Made by a program: the position numbers and the translations under genes
Shown: positions 17,814 to 25,804 of the stretch, piece after piece
Layout: each line of letters opens with the position of its first letter
How positions within the stretch are numbered: the first letter of the stretch is position 1
Origin: Paenibacillus agaridevorans
GTDB taxonomy: Bacteria; Bacillota; Bacilli; Paenibacillales; Paenibacillaceae
Assembly (NCBI RefSeq): GCF_003112455.1
Contig: NZ_BDQX01000098.1
Coordinates: 73,752 to 137,751, forward strand
Direction: 5' to 3'
Length of the DNA: 64,000 bases
The notes under the pieces: model-generated
What the model was told of the DNA's origin: nothing
The model's database searches: none
The model's input: the letters and a program-made list of their open reading frames with translations, nothing else

Positions 17814-17850
17814 CCAAAAACTCGTCTCCAACGCGGAGACGAGTTTTTGG
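17814..17850. terminator. bidirectional terminator
   Basis: A 16-bp perfect stem (17814-17829 with 17835-17850), loop AACGC, with an A-tract on the left arm and a T-tract on the right arm, between the convergent AbrB-type and TVP38 genes. It works in either direction. Confidence 0.9.
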
Positions 17851-17980
17851 TCTATTAAACGTTATGATGACCGTGTCTTGAACCTCGCACTCGAGGAAGA
17901 AGGCTTTATTTGACTTGCCTCGGTTGCTCCAAAGCCTCGTTCCCCTCACTCCGGTTATTCGCAAGGAAGTTATCCGTTGC

Positions 17981-18589
17981 TTAGCGAAATCGTCGATATG
18001 CTGCCAGGATGACGAGCAAAAAAAGCATATAAAAGACAATAACCCGAATCGCTCCTCCGGTGCTGGACATCCATTGATCTCCAACCAGGGCAAAAACGAA
18101 CATGGTAGGCAGCTTCCCAATCAGCGTTGCGACCGCGAAAATTCGGAACGGCATCCGGCTGAGAGCCACATAGACGTTGACGAGGATTGCGGGAACGAAC
18201 GGAAGCAGCCTGGCGAACAAGACGGCGATAAACGCATTGCGTTCCACTTGGACCGTGAACTTGCCGATCGTTGGGTTCTTGGACAGGAGCCGGCTGCCTT
18301 GCTCATGGAAGGCAAACCGCACGAGATAGAACATGATGGCGGCAGCCGCGGTCGATGAGAGAACGTTCGCGAGTCCTCCCCAATAGGGACCGTACTTTGC
18401 TCCGATGATGCCGGCTACGATGCCGTACGGAACGATTGGAACAAGACCGAATAAAATCGCCGCCCCAATGAGAAGGACGTGATGGGACGCGCTATCCTCT
18501 TGCAGCCAATGCATGATCGGCTCCCGATATAGCAGCAATAAAGCGACGGAAGCCGCATAAGCAGCAATGACCAGTCCTTTTTTGATCAT
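17981..18589 (-). CDS. TVP38/TMEM64 (VTT-domain) membrane protein
   Basis: 202 residues with five or six membrane segments. The VTT-domain core is recognisable: GLVPIVPYGIVAGIIGAKYG and FARLLPFVPAILVNVYVALS, followed by FAVATLIGKLPTMF. Bacterial members are DedA/VTT relatives linked to lipid handling and envelope homeostasis. Its ATG overlaps the TGA of the merR gene (ATGA), so the two are co-translated. The divergent gene is a thioredoxin. Confidence 0.85.
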   Translation of the reverse strand: MIKKGLVIAAYAASVALLLLYREPIMHWLQEDSASHHVLLIGAAILFGLVPIVPYGIVAGIIGAKYGPYWGGLANVLSSTAAAAIMFYLVRFAFHEQGSRLLSKNPTIGKFTVQVERNAFIAVLFARLLPFVPAILVNVYVALSRMPFRIFAVATLIGKLPTMFVFALVGDQWMSSTGGAIRVIVFYMLFLLVILAAYRRFR

Positions 18590-19023
18590 GTCTCCCTTCC
18601 CTTTGTATGCGGTTTGGCCTGATCGTTAATGGTACTTAGGCTTTCGCTGACAGAAAGCGCGCTTCCACCAGCTACTCTTTCGTTGTTGATGGATTGGATT
18701 CGATCGATCAAATTGTTCCGGATGCCGTTCAAACTGCGAATCTGCTCGTCGATTTCTTCCAACTTCTGCTGGTAGATGGGCAGCACTTCCTCGCAGAACG
18801 ATTCTTTATTCCGGATGACGCAATGGAGGAAGCTCGCGATTTGATCCGTAGTGAGTCCCAGATTCAAATAAAATCGTATCGTTTGAACTTGTTGAACGGC
18901 AAGCGGCGAATATTCGCGATAACCGTTGTCTTGGCGCAGCGGCGACAAAAGTCCCTTCTGCTCATAATATCTGAGCGAACGAAGGCTGCTTCCGGTCAAT
19001 TCCGCTAATTGTCCGATCTTCAT
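18586..19023 (-). CDS. MerR-family transcriptional regulator
   Basis: 145 residues. The N-terminal winged helix is typical: MKIGQLAELTGSSLRSLRYYEQKGLLSP, then GYREY and a long dimerisation helix. Two cysteines (FLHCVIRNKESFC) lie at the start of that helix and could sense redox state or metal; this is inference supported by the divergent thioredoxin gene. Both promoters in the gap have the long 20-nt spacer that MerR proteins correct by twisting DNA. Confidence 0.88.
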   Translation of the reverse strand: MKIGQLAELTGSSLRSLRYYEQKGLLSPLRQDNGYREYSPLAVQQVQTIRFYLNLGLTTDQIASFLHCVIRNKESFCEEVLPIYQQKLEEIDEQIRSLNGIRNNLIDRIQSINNERVAGGSALSVSESLSTINDQAKPHTKGRET

Positions 19024-19058
19024 CGGGAGTCCTCCCTTCCTTCGATCATTATCCTTCT

Positions 19059-19126
19059 ATTATAAACCTTTACGCAAGTGTCAGGGTCAAGGGGTTGACC
19101 TTGTCATTAATGGCAGGGTTTATACT
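19059..19126. promoter_or_regulatory. back-to-back MerR-type promoters
   Basis: Minus strand: TTGACC (19090-19085), 20-nt spacer, TATAAT (19064-19059). Plus strand: TTGACC (19095-19100), 20-nt spacer, TATACT (19121-19126). The -35 boxes are only four bases apart. The plus spacer holds an imperfect 20-bp dyad centred on CATTAATG (19099-19118). A 19-20 nt spacer with an internal dyad is the mark of MerR-activated promoters. Confidence 0.75.
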
Positions 19127-19192
19127 GAATTCGCGGCACGATTGGCAAGAGCCATCGTACGTACTCTGCAAGAATGAAAGGAGCGAATAGGA

Positions 19193-19501
19193 TTGGCCAT
19201 TCTAGATGCAACGGAAAGCGATTTTGATGAAGTGATCCAATCGGAGAAGACGGTGCTTGTGGACTTTTGGGCGGTATGGTGTCCGCCTTGCAAGCGGCTT
19301 TCTCCTATCTTGAAGGAGCTCGACGAGGAGCTTGAAGATTTTAATGTCGCCAAGGTGAATGTTGACGAACACCCGGAGCTCGCTAGCCGCTTCGGCGTGA
19401 TGAGCATGCCGACGTTGATCGTCTTCCAGGACGGCCAGCCTGTCAAGAAAGCCGTCGGTTTCCGCCACAAGGAAGCACTGACGGAGCTAATTGCCCGTTA
19501 G
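19193..19501 (+). CDS. thioredoxin-family protein with WCPPC active site
   Basis: 102 residues, the usual length of a single thioredoxin fold. VDFWAVWCPPCKRLSPIL carries the active-site CxxC (C30/C33); the Gly of the classic WCGPC is replaced by Pro, which normally shifts redox potential. The cis-Pro loop is MSMPTLIVF. TTG start at 19193 with AAAGGAG nine bases upstream. Transcribed from a MerR-type promoter, divergent from merR-TVP38. It is probably a stress-induced accessory thioredoxin rather than the housekeeping TrxA. Confidence 0.88.
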   Translation: MAILDATESDFDEVIQSEKTVLVDFWAVWCPPCKRLSPILKELDEELEDFNVAKVNVDEHPELASRFGVMSMPTLIVFQDGQPVKKAVGFRHKEALTELIAR

Positions 19502-19538
19502 ATGTTAAGGTATCGGAAGGATGAACGCAAGCACAAAG

Positions 19539-19579
19539 AAGGACTGTGCCCTGGTCTAATGACCAAAGGCACAGTCCTT
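19539..19579. terminator. hairpin terminator between convergent genes
   Basis: 12-bp perfect stem (19539-19550 with 19568-19579), the loop itself containing a GGTC/GACC mini-stem. Lies between the thioredoxin gene and the convergent NmrA-like gene. Confidence 0.8.
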
Positions 19580-19590
19580 CCTGTCAAGCT

Positions 19591-20448
19591 TTATTCTTTC
19601 ACGAGATCGGCTAATGCTTCTCGCACCGGCGTAGCGGGCCTGCCCAGAAGTTTTTCGAAATCGTTGCTGACGATCTCGAGATGCCCTTCCCGAATGCCTT
19701 GTTGAATGCCGACGAGAATCGGCAGGACGAATTCAGGTATGCCCGCGCCTTTCATGATATCGGAATATGCCGCATCGTCGATATGCCGTACCTGCACGTC
19801 CTTGCCGATCGTATCCGCAAGCGTAGACGCCAATTCGTCTTGCGTAAGCAGGTTGCCCGACAGTTCGTAGATCGAATTTTCATGTCCTTCGCCGGCGAGA
19901 ACGGCAGCTGCTGCTTCCGCGTAATCTTGCTGCAATGCCCAGCCCACTTTGCCCGATTCCGCGGAAGTAACCCATGGCGCGCCGGCAGCAGAGGCTTTGA
20001 TCGCACCCAGCTCATTCTCCAGGTACCAGTTATTGCGCAGGAACGAATACGGAATGCCGGTTGCGGCTATGGCCGCTTCCGTGACGCGATGAACTTCGGC
20101 AAGGAAGATTCCGCTCTCGCTCGCGTTAGCAAGACTTGTGTAAGCGATGAAACCAACACCGGCGCGTTTGGCCGCATCTACCGCATGGTTGTGCTGTCTG
20201 ATGCGAGTCTCGTTATCTCCGTCCGCCGATATGATCAGCAAGCGATCAATGCCTTGGAAGGCGGAATCCAGCGTTTCAGGACGATCGAAGTCGCCGAGTC
20301 GCACGTCTACTCCCTGCTCTTTGAGGTGTTGCGCTTTCTCCGGATTGCGTACGCTGACGGCAATATCGTTAGCAGGCAGTTTGCGCAGCAAAACTTCCAC
20401 GATTTTCGAACCCAATTTCCCCGTTGCTCCCGTTACCAATACTTTCAT
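19591..20448 (-). CDS. NmrA-like NAD(P)-binding reductase (SDR atypical, QOR2-like)
   Basis: 285 residues. MKVLVTGATGKLGSKIVEVL is an N-terminal Rossmann loop (GxxGxxG), followed by ISADGDNETRIRQHNHAVDA and the FLRNNWYLEN block found in QOR2/NmrA-type quinone reductases and redox sensors. The frame is open to 20484, but the ATG at 20448 has GAGGAGG eight bases upstream. An Rrf2-family regulator lies immediately upstream on the same strand, and both promoters hold the same dyad, so expression is likely Rrf2-controlled. A quinone or electrophile stress role is inferred. Confidence 0.82.
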   Translation of the reverse strand: MKVLVTGATGKLGSKIVEVLLRKLPANDIAVSVRNPEKAQHLKEQGVDVRLGDFDRPETLDSAFQGIDRLLIISADGDNETRIRQHNHAVDAAKRAGVGFIAYTSLANASESGIFLAEVHRVTEAAIAATGIPYSFLRNNWYLENELGAIKASAAGAPWVTSAESGKVGWALQQDYAEAAAAVLAGEGHENSIYELSGNLLTQDELASTLADTIGKDVQVRHIDDAAYSDIMKGAGIPEFVLPILVGIQQGIREGHLEIVSNDFEKLLGRPATPVREALADLVKE

Positions 20449-20490
20449 CTGATGTTCCTCCTCTTTTTTATACGTTGTCACCATATTTGT

Positions 20491-20509
20491 TATAACATAT
20501 ATAGTTACA
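20491..20509. promoter_or_regulatory. candidate Rrf2 operator upstream of the NmrA-like gene
   Basis: TATAAC-N7-GTTACA, 42 bases before the start codon. The same half-sites with the same 7-base gap occur upstream of the rrf2 gene at 20986-21004. Confidence 0.6.
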
Positions 20510-20550
20510 ACGTTTTTAAAAATAAAAGCTCATGGATTAGAGCTTCCACT

Positions 20551-20967
20551 TTAAATAAACTTCGCGGTAATTCCGCTTAAAGTCGTCTCAGCCAGTCGAT
20601 TCTCTAACGCGAGTTGCGCTTCATCCATCTCCGATTGCAGCGCCGCTTCGATATTTCTGCCGACCAGGCATCGTTCGTTGGGATCTTCGTGGAACCGGAA
20701 CAGCCGTTGATCCTCGACGACATCGACAGCCCTATAAATATCCAGGAGCGTAATGTCTGCCGGAGATTTCAGCAGAGAAGCGCCGCCCACGCCGGGACGC
20801 ACGTCAATAAAACCTGCCTTCTTAAGCATGCCCATAATTCTACGAATGACAACGGGATTCGTGCCTACGCTACCGGCTATATAATCGCCCGTACATTCGT
20901 TCGGAAAGCTTGCGATCAGGGACAACGTATGAACCGCTATCGAGAATCTCGTACTAATCTGCTTCAT
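20551..20967 (-). CDS. Rrf2-family transcriptional regulator (YwnA-like)
   Basis: 138 residues. MKQISTRFSIAVHTLSLIA, the winged helix CTGDYIAGSVGTNPVVIRRI and the wing PGVGGASLLKSPADITLLDI are typical of Rrf2 proteins. The three-cysteine cluster of FeS members is absent; one Cys (ERCLVG) remains, as in the YwnA/YetI type that can sense thiol-reactive compounds. The frame is open to 20994, but ATG 20967 is the family start. The gene is upstream of, and on the same strand as, the NmrA-like reductase. Confidence 0.85.
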   Translation of the reverse strand: MKQISTRFSIAVHTLSLIASFPNECTGDYIAGSVGTNPVVIRRIMGMLKKAGFIDVRPGVGGASLLKSPADITLLDIYRAVDVVEDQRLFRFHEDPNERCLVGRNIEAALQSEMDEAQLALENRLAETTLSGITAKFI

Positions 20968-20985
20968 GTTTTGAATCACCACCGT

Positions 20986-21004
20986 TGTAACCATTGTAGT
21001 TACT
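20986..21004. promoter_or_regulatory. candidate Rrf2 operator upstream of rrf2
   Basis: TGTAAC-N7-GTTACT, 19 bases before the rrf2 start. It matches the dyad before the NmrA-like gene in half-site and spacing, which suggests autoregulation. Confidence 0.6.
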
Positions 21005-21090
21005 ACGCATCGTCATGTCAAGCGTTCTACTCGAAAAAAATCCCCGCCGTCCATGTCGACAGCGGGGATGAAGTCCAATCGTCGTACCGT

Positions 21091-21792
21091 TCAGTTGATC
21101 GATTCGGCTGCCTGCACAGCTTCGTCTGCGGTCAAATTGCCCACGATTCCGTATTGGATGCCGTTTTCGATCCAATACAGCTCCACAAGCTCCGGCTGCT
21201 CGAATACAAATCCTTCGGCTCCCTTTACCTGCACGGGAGAGAACATATCTTGCGGGAAGGCAGCTTCCATGCGGCTTACCGTATACGTGAACGATCGATC
21301 ACCCGCGGCATACGTAAGCACGGCATCCCGAAGCGGCTCTCCTTCCATGCCCGCTGTCGTAATATCTTGAAGCAGGAATCCTTCCGGAAGCATTGAAGGT
21401 ACGAACAGACCTTCGCCGAAAGCGGCTTTGGCTTCTTCTACCGTTGCCAACTTCGCCGTATTGAGCTGGGATAGTCCCGTCCCAGTGCCCGACGATGCGC
21501 CACCATCCGCTGGCGGTTGGCTGACACCCGTATTTCCCGTTTGCGGAGCGGGGACTGACGACGGCCCGTTTAACAGCGGGTATCCCGCGAATACGACGAC
21601 AGCAGTAACCACTGCCGCCGTGCCCGCGATCCAGGCTTTGGGGAGGGAGAAACCTCTCCGCTTCTGCCCTGCCGCCGACGTTTGACGGCGAATTTTGTCC
21701 TTGGCTGCCTCGCTAAGTTCCATATTGTTAAATATCATATTATCCGACTCCTCTCGAAATTGTTCTCGCAATCGACGGTCGATATCGTTCAT
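21091..21792 (-). CDS. membrane anti-sigma factor with DUF4367-like domain
   Basis: 233 residues: an N-terminal cytoplasmic part (MNDIDRRLREQFREESDN..., about 1-50), one membrane segment (AWIAGTAAVVTAVVVFAG, about 53-70), a low-complexity Pro/Gly/Ser/Thr linker and an extracytoplasmic beta domain (VPSMLPEGFLLQD ... VFEQPELVELYWIENGIQYGIVG) of the DUF4367 type. Its start overlaps the end of the ECF sigma gene (ATGA). This is the standard sigma/anti-sigma arrangement; it should hold the sigma factor until an envelope signal arrives. Confidence 0.82.
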   Translation of the reverse strand: MNDIDRRLREQFREESDNMIFNNMELSEAAKDKIRRQTSAAGQKRRGFSLPKAWIAGTAAVVTAVVVFAGYPLLNGPSSVPAPQTGNTGVSQPPADGGASSGTGTGLSQLNTAKLATVEEAKAAFGEGLFVPSMLPEGFLLQDITTAGMEGEPLRDAVLTYAAGDRSFTYTVSRMEAAFPQDMFSPVQVKGAEGFVFEQPELVELYWIENGIQYGIVGNLTADEAVQAAESIN

Positions 21793-22343
21793 CTTCCGTA
21801 TTCCTCCTTCTTCATCTCCTTGGCAAGCGCTTCACGAGCCCGATGCAGACGGTTCCGTACGGTTCCTTCGGGCACTCCGATCGCCTCGGCGATTTCCTTC
21901 GTTCCCAGATCCAAGTAATAATAAAGATACAACGCTTCCTGATAAGGCATAGATAATTGAAGCACATATCGCAGCACTTCGCTCTTCTCGAATTTCTCCA
22001 GCGCTTCCTCTTCCACGCTAATCGTTCTGCCCCGGTCCATGCGGACTGGATCAGTGGGCTGTTCCGCGAACATGCGGACCCCCATTTTGTCCCGGCATAC
22101 ATTGACGGTTATTGTCGTTAACCAGGTTTGGACGCTGCTGTCCCCCCGGAAGGACGTCCACTTGCGATATGCCCTTAGAAATGTCTCCTGGCTAATATCC
22201 TCCGCGAGATGCCGATCGCCCGTATAAAAATAGGCGGTTCGCATGACAGTCGAGCCGAAGCGGTTCATGAGCAGCTCGAGCGCCGCATCGGGATCGCGAG
22301 GAATGTTTTCGTTTTCGTAGCTATTGGAGCCGGCCGGCCTCAC
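21789..22343 (-). CDS. ECF RNA polymerase sigma factor
   Basis: 184 residues. Region 2 is DRHLAEDISQETFLRAYRKW and region 4 is YLDLGTKEIAEAIGVPEGTVRNRLHRAREAL, both typical of ECF sigma-70 factors of the sigma-W/M group. The start is GTG at 22343, with a full GGAGGTGA at 22351-22358 upstream. The anti-sigma gene overlaps the 3' end. It is presumably self-regulated, but I could not define a convincing ECF promoter in front. Confidence 0.9.
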   Translation of the reverse strand: MRPAGSNSYENENIPRDPDAALELLMNRFGSTVMRTAYFYTGDRHLAEDISQETFLRAYRKWTSFRGDSSVQTWLTTITVNVCRDKMGVRMFAEQPTDPVRMDRGRTISVEEEALEKFEKSEVLRYVLQLSMPYQEALYLYYYLDLGTKEIAEAIGVPEGTVRNRLHRAREALAKEMKKEEYGR

Positions 22344-22426
22344 TGGATCATCACCTCCAACCTATTAGACGGTCATTGGTCCGTTTTCGCTGCATGCTTC
22401 TTTTATTTTTTTCCACCACGCCAAGA

Positions 22427-22453
22427 AGCATCCGGCTGACTTAGCCGAATGCT
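22427..22453 (-). terminator. hairpin after the FabF-like gene
   Basis: 11-bp stem with one mismatch (22427-22437 with 22443-22453), loop GACTT, 29 bases past the FabF stop on the minus strand. The following U-run is weak. Confidence 0.55.
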
Positions 22454-22481
22454 CCTCTATTGCCGAATGTTATACCATAAC

Positions 22482-23720
22482 TTATCCCTCATAGGTTCTG
22501 ACGATAATGACCGCGTTGTGGCCGCCGAATCCGAACGAATTCGACATGCCGATCCGTAAATCGGCTTTTCTAGCGGCATTGGGCACGTAGTCCAGATCGC
22601 ATTCGGCATCCGGTTCCGTCAGATTGATGGTTGGCGGGATCATGCCTTCGCCCAGGCTTTTCACCAATGCGATCGCTTCTACGCCTCCGGCCGCTCCGAG
22701 CAGATGTCCAAGCATGGATTTGTTGGCGGTGACGGGGATGCGGTAAGCATCGTCTCCGAATAGCCGCTTGATTGCGGCCGTCTCCGACCGGTCCCCGAGC
22801 TCCGTACTCGTAGCGTGCGCGCTGATGACATCCACTTCGTCCGGTGTAATACCGGCGTCTCGCATCGCCTCTCGCATCGCCATGTAAGCACCGTCGCCTT
22901 CAGGATGCGTAGCCACCATATGGTACGCGTCCGAGCTGGCTCCGTATCCGATGACCTCGGCAAGAATGCGGGCACCGCGCCGCTTCGCGTGGCTGAGAGA
23001 CTCCAGTATGACGATCCCGGCACCTTCGCCCATGACGAAGCCGTCCCGATCCTTATCGAAGGGCCGGCTGGCGCCGGCAGGATCATCATTGCGCGTCGAC
23101 AGCGCGGTCGCATTGGCAAAGCTGGCCAGCGAGATGCGTGTCACGGCGGCCTCCGCCCCGCCGGCCAATATAACATCCGACCTTCCGGCTTGAATGCGAT
23201 GGAACGCTTCCCCGATAGCGGTATTGCCGATGGAACAAGCCGTGACGGGAGACAAGGTCGGTCCGTGCAGGCCATGCCGGATGCTGATGCTCGCCGCAGC
23301 CATATTGGATATCAGCATCGGTACAAGCACGGGACTTACTTTGCCGGGACCTCTGGCAAGCAGCGTTGCGTGCTGCTCCTCCAGCGTCCCGATTCCGCCG
23401 ATACCGGATCCCACATAAACGCCAACACGCTCGCGATCGATCGTAGCCAGATCGAGCTTTGCGTCGAGGATGGCTTGGTCGGCGGCGGCAACGGCGAATT
23501 GCGTGAAACGGTCCATTCTTCGATATTCCTTTGCGCCGTACAGCTCCTTGCCGTCAAACCCTTTGACGGATGCCGCGATCGTTACCTTGTACCCATCCAC
23601 GTCAAATGCATCAATTTGCGTAATTCCCGAAGTACCCCGCACAAGCTGCTTCCACGTTTCTTCTACGTCCAGACCCAACGGCGTAATGGCTCCCATGCCT
23701 GTAATAACAACTCGCTCCAT
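22482..23720 (-). CDS. beta-ketoacyl-ACP synthase II (FabF-like), stand-alone paralogue
   Basis: 412 residues, the usual FabF length. The thiolase-fold triad is complete: Cys in SPVTACSIGNTAIGEA (near residue 162), His in SAHATSTELGD, and His in NKSMLGHLLGAAG; the end is MSNSFGFGGHNAVI. The cysteine motif reads TACSIGN rather than the common TACATGT. The frame is open to 23741, but ATG 23720 has GGAGGT seven bases upstream. No acyl carrier protein or other fab gene is adjacent, so this is probably a second, specialised condensing enzyme. Confidence 0.88.
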   Translation of the reverse strand: MERVVITGMGAITPLGLDVEETWKQLVRGTSGITQIDAFDVDGYKVTIAASVKGFDGKELYGAKEYRRMDRFTQFAVAAADQAILDAKLDLATIDRERVGVYVGSGIGGIGTLEEQHATLLARGPGKVSPVLVPMLISNMAAASISIRHGLHGPTLSPVTACSIGNTAIGEAFHRIQAGRSDVILAGGAEAAVTRISLASFANATALSTRNDDPAGASRPFDKDRDGFVMGEGAGIVILESLSHAKRRGARILAEVIGYGASSDAYHMVATHPEGDGAYMAMREAMRDAGITPDEVDVISAHATSTELGDRSETAAIKRLFGDDAYRIPVTANKSMLGHLLGAAGGVEAIALVKSLGEGMIPPTINLTEPDAECDLDYVPNAARKADLRIGMSNSFGFGGHNAVIIVRTYEG

Positions 23721-23770
23721 AAGCGATACCTCCATGCTCATCTATTTGTGTTACTCATCTTGCCATATGA

Positions 23771-23808
23771 TTTATCCTATTACAAGTTGTCGTTTATCCT
23801 AGTATAAT
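23771..23808 (+). promoter_or_regulatory. promoter of the XRE gene with a duplicated operator-like motif
   Basis: TTACAA (23780-23785), 17-nt spacer and TATAAT (23803-23808). TTTATCCTA occurs twice, at 23771-23779 and 23793-23801, 22 bp apart (two helical turns), flanking the -35. It may be the site of the XRE protein itself and could affect the divergent fabF-like gene. Confidence 0.6.
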
Positions 23809-23840
23809 AAGTACCAGTATGAGTCATTGGAGGTTTCCTC

Positions 23841-24677
23841 ATGAATCGTCAAACGAAGCTTCAAGTTTTATCAGAGTTTCTGAAAGCCGCGCGAGCACGA
23901 CTTACTCCCTCGTCTGTCGGTCTGCCCGAAGGAACGCGCAGGCGAACGCCGGGCTTGCGCCGGGAGGAAGTCGCATCGCTCGCAAACGTCAGCGCTACTT
24001 GGTATACGTGGCTGGAGCAAGGCCGCGACATCACCGTGTCGCCTGCCGTTCTTGATGCCATAGCGACAGCGCTTCGACTGACGATGGACGAAAGAAAATA
24101 CGTGTTCTCCCTTGCGCGAGATTCCGTTGCTGCCGTCCATGCTCCAGAGGAAGAAGCTGCCACGATCAGTCCTTCCTTAAATCGGATGATTACGGAGCTG
24201 CGAGGCTGTCCAGCCATCATTTCCGACCGCAGATGCAATATCGTCGCATGGAATGAAGCCGCCGGCCGGGTGTTTATGGATTTTGGAAATTTGCGTCCCG
24301 ATGAGCGAAATATGATTCGGCTGCTGTTCGCCCGGCGTGAATTCAGACGTCTGGCGGTGAATTGGGAGAGCTTCGCGCGGGAGTATTTAGCCATGTTTCG
24401 CGCCTATTACGGTCAATACGCGGACGATGAATGGTACGAGATGTTTCTGGAGGAGATGATGGATGCTTACCCCGACTTCTCGCGATTGTGGGCTGCCGGC
24501 AACGTGAGTTATGCGCCGGAAGTGTTGCTCGAATTCCGCCATGCTTCTGCCGGAAAAATGCTGTTTCAATTAACGTCGCTTCACGTTCACGGAGACGCGG
24601 ATCTGAGATGCAGCATCTACACGCCTGCCCACAACTCCAATACGGATGCGAAAATGTCGGCGTTAATGGCGAAATAA
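23841..24677 (+). CDS. XRE-family regulator, MmyB-like
   Basis: 278 residues. The N-terminal HTH has the MmyB-type signature RRTPGLRREEVASLANVSATWYTWLEQGRD (about 31-60). The C-terminal domain (SDRRCNIVAWNEAAGRVFMDF, VNWESFAREYL, LEFRHASAGKMLFQLTSLHV) is the MmyB-like PAS-fold ligand-binding domain, proposed to bind a fatty-acid-type ligand. Start ATG with GGAGGT six bases upstream. In this class the regulator commonly sits beside the SDR or reductase genes it controls; here convergent epimerase and divergent fabF are candidates. Confidence 0.85.
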   Translation: MNRQTKLQVLSEFLKAARARLTPSSVGLPEGTRRRTPGLRREEVASLANVSATWYTWLEQGRDITVSPAVLDAIATALRLTMDERKYVFSLARDSVAAVHAPEEEAATISPSLNRMITELRGCPAIISDRRCNIVAWNEAAGRVFMDFGNLRPDERNMIRLLFARREFRRLAVNWESFAREYLAMFRAYYGQYADDEWYEMFLEEMMDAYPDFSRLWAAGNVSYAPEVLLEFRHASAGKMLFQLTSLHVHGDADLRCSIYTPAHNSNTDAKMSALMAK

Positions 24678-24706
24678 TTCGCATCAAGGCGATATCAACG
24701 GCAAAA

Positions 24707-24727
24707 GGCATCGTCGACGACGATGCC
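24707..24727. terminator. hairpin between convergent genes
   Basis: 9-bp GC-rich stem (24707-24715 with 24719-24727), triloop GAC, extended by AAA/TTT pairs. Separates the XRE gene from the convergent epimerase gene. Confidence 0.65.
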
Positions 24728-24748
24728 CTTTGCATGAACATTCAAGCT

Positions 24749-25768
24749 TTATGATCCCTTGACCGCCGCAATCGCGCCATCCATAGCCCGTGCTACTTTG
24801 TCGCACCAAGCGTCGAATTCGGCATCCTCTCTTTGAAGCTCCGGGTGGTCCAAAATATATCGAATTGTCGCCTTAATGCCCTGATCGAAGCGAGTTGTAG
24901 CCGTAAATCCGGGTACGAGCCGCTTCAACTTCGAATTGTCAAAGACGACGGAATTCGCTTTGTCCCCGATCAGACCGCCCGTATAGTCCATTTCGCTGCA
25001 AGTCGCGAGGAAGGACGAAGACACGTGAACGGCATTCAGCTTTACGCCGAGCGCGGACGCAATACATTCGTAGATTTGATTCCATGTTAAGGATTCGTCC
25101 GACGTAATTTGCACCGCTTCTCCGATGGCATGAAGGTTGCCCATCAACCCGATGAAACCTTGCGCGAAGTCCGAATTGTGGGTCATCGTCCATAACGAGG
25201 TGCCATCACCGTGGATAATGACGGGTTTATTCTCCAGCATGCGCTTCGCCACTTGCCATGAGCCGTTTCGGCCGTGCACGCCAAGCGGGATAGATCTTTC
25301 GTCGTATGTATGGCTCGGCCTGACGATCGTAACCGGGAAACCTTGCTCCCTGTATTGTTTCATCAAATATTCCTCGCAGGCGATCTTGTTGCGGGAGTAT
25401 TGCCAATATGGATTGGCAAGAGGCGTCCCTTCTGTAATTCGATAGTCGGATAGAGGTTTTTGGTAAGCAGAAGCCGAGCTGATAAAGATAAACTGCTTGG
25501 TCTTGTCCTTAAACAAGCGGTAATCCCGTTCCAGCTGCGAAGGCTCGAACGCGATAAAATCGGCGACGACGTCGAAAGACAGCTCCGAGATCAGCCCGGC
25601 AACCTTGCTTTCGTCGTTGATATCGGCTTGAATGTTGATGACGTTATCCGGCAGCGTGGACTGCCTGTTCCCTCGGTTGAGCAAATACAGCTCATGTCCT
25701 TGCTCTGCCAATTGCTTCGTAATCGCGGAGCTGATCGTTCCGGTTCCTCCAATAAATAACGCTTTCAT
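24749..25768 (-). CDS. NAD-dependent epimerase/dehydratase-like protein (extended SDR)
   Basis: 339 residues. MKALFIGGTGTISSAITKQL is the N-terminal nucleotide loop (GGTGTIS), with SSASAYQKP and a Y-x-x-x-K in YSRNKIACEEYL. Similar proteins without known substrate are common in Paenibacillaceae. The ATG at 25768 follows AGGAGGAGAAAAGG. It is 36 nt after the aldo/keto reductase stop, so the two are probably co-transcribed. Sugar-nucleotide substrates are typical of the family but nothing nearby confirms it. Confidence 0.82.
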   Translation of the reverse strand: MKALFIGGTGTISSAITKQLAEQGHELYLLNRGNRQSTLPDNVINIQADINDESKVAGLISELSFDVVADFIAFEPSQLERDYRLFKDKTKQFIFISSASAYQKPLSDYRITEGTPLANPYWQYSRNKIACEEYLMKQYREQGFPVTIVRPSHTYDERSIPLGVHGRNGSWQVAKRMLENKPVIIHGDGTSLWTMTHNSDFAQGFIGLMGNLHAIGEAVQITSDESLTWNQIYECIASALGVKLNAVHVSSSFLATCSEMDYTGGLIGDKANSVVFDNSKLKRLVPGFTATTRFDQGIKATIRYILDHPELQREDAEFDAWCDKVARAMDGAIAAVKGS

Positions 25769-25804
25769 CCTTTTCTCCTCCTATCAACCTAATCTATCAT
25801 TTAG

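Noticed and set aside
17779..18120. 113-codon open frame on the minus strand
   Set aside because: It runs through a strong bidirectional terminator and overlaps the TVP38 gene out of frame.
22351..22420. Possible ECF-type promoter with a CGTC -10 upstream of the sigma factor gene
   Set aside because: CGTC is present, but no AAC-type -35 lies at the right spacing, so self-regulation is not supported by sequence alone.
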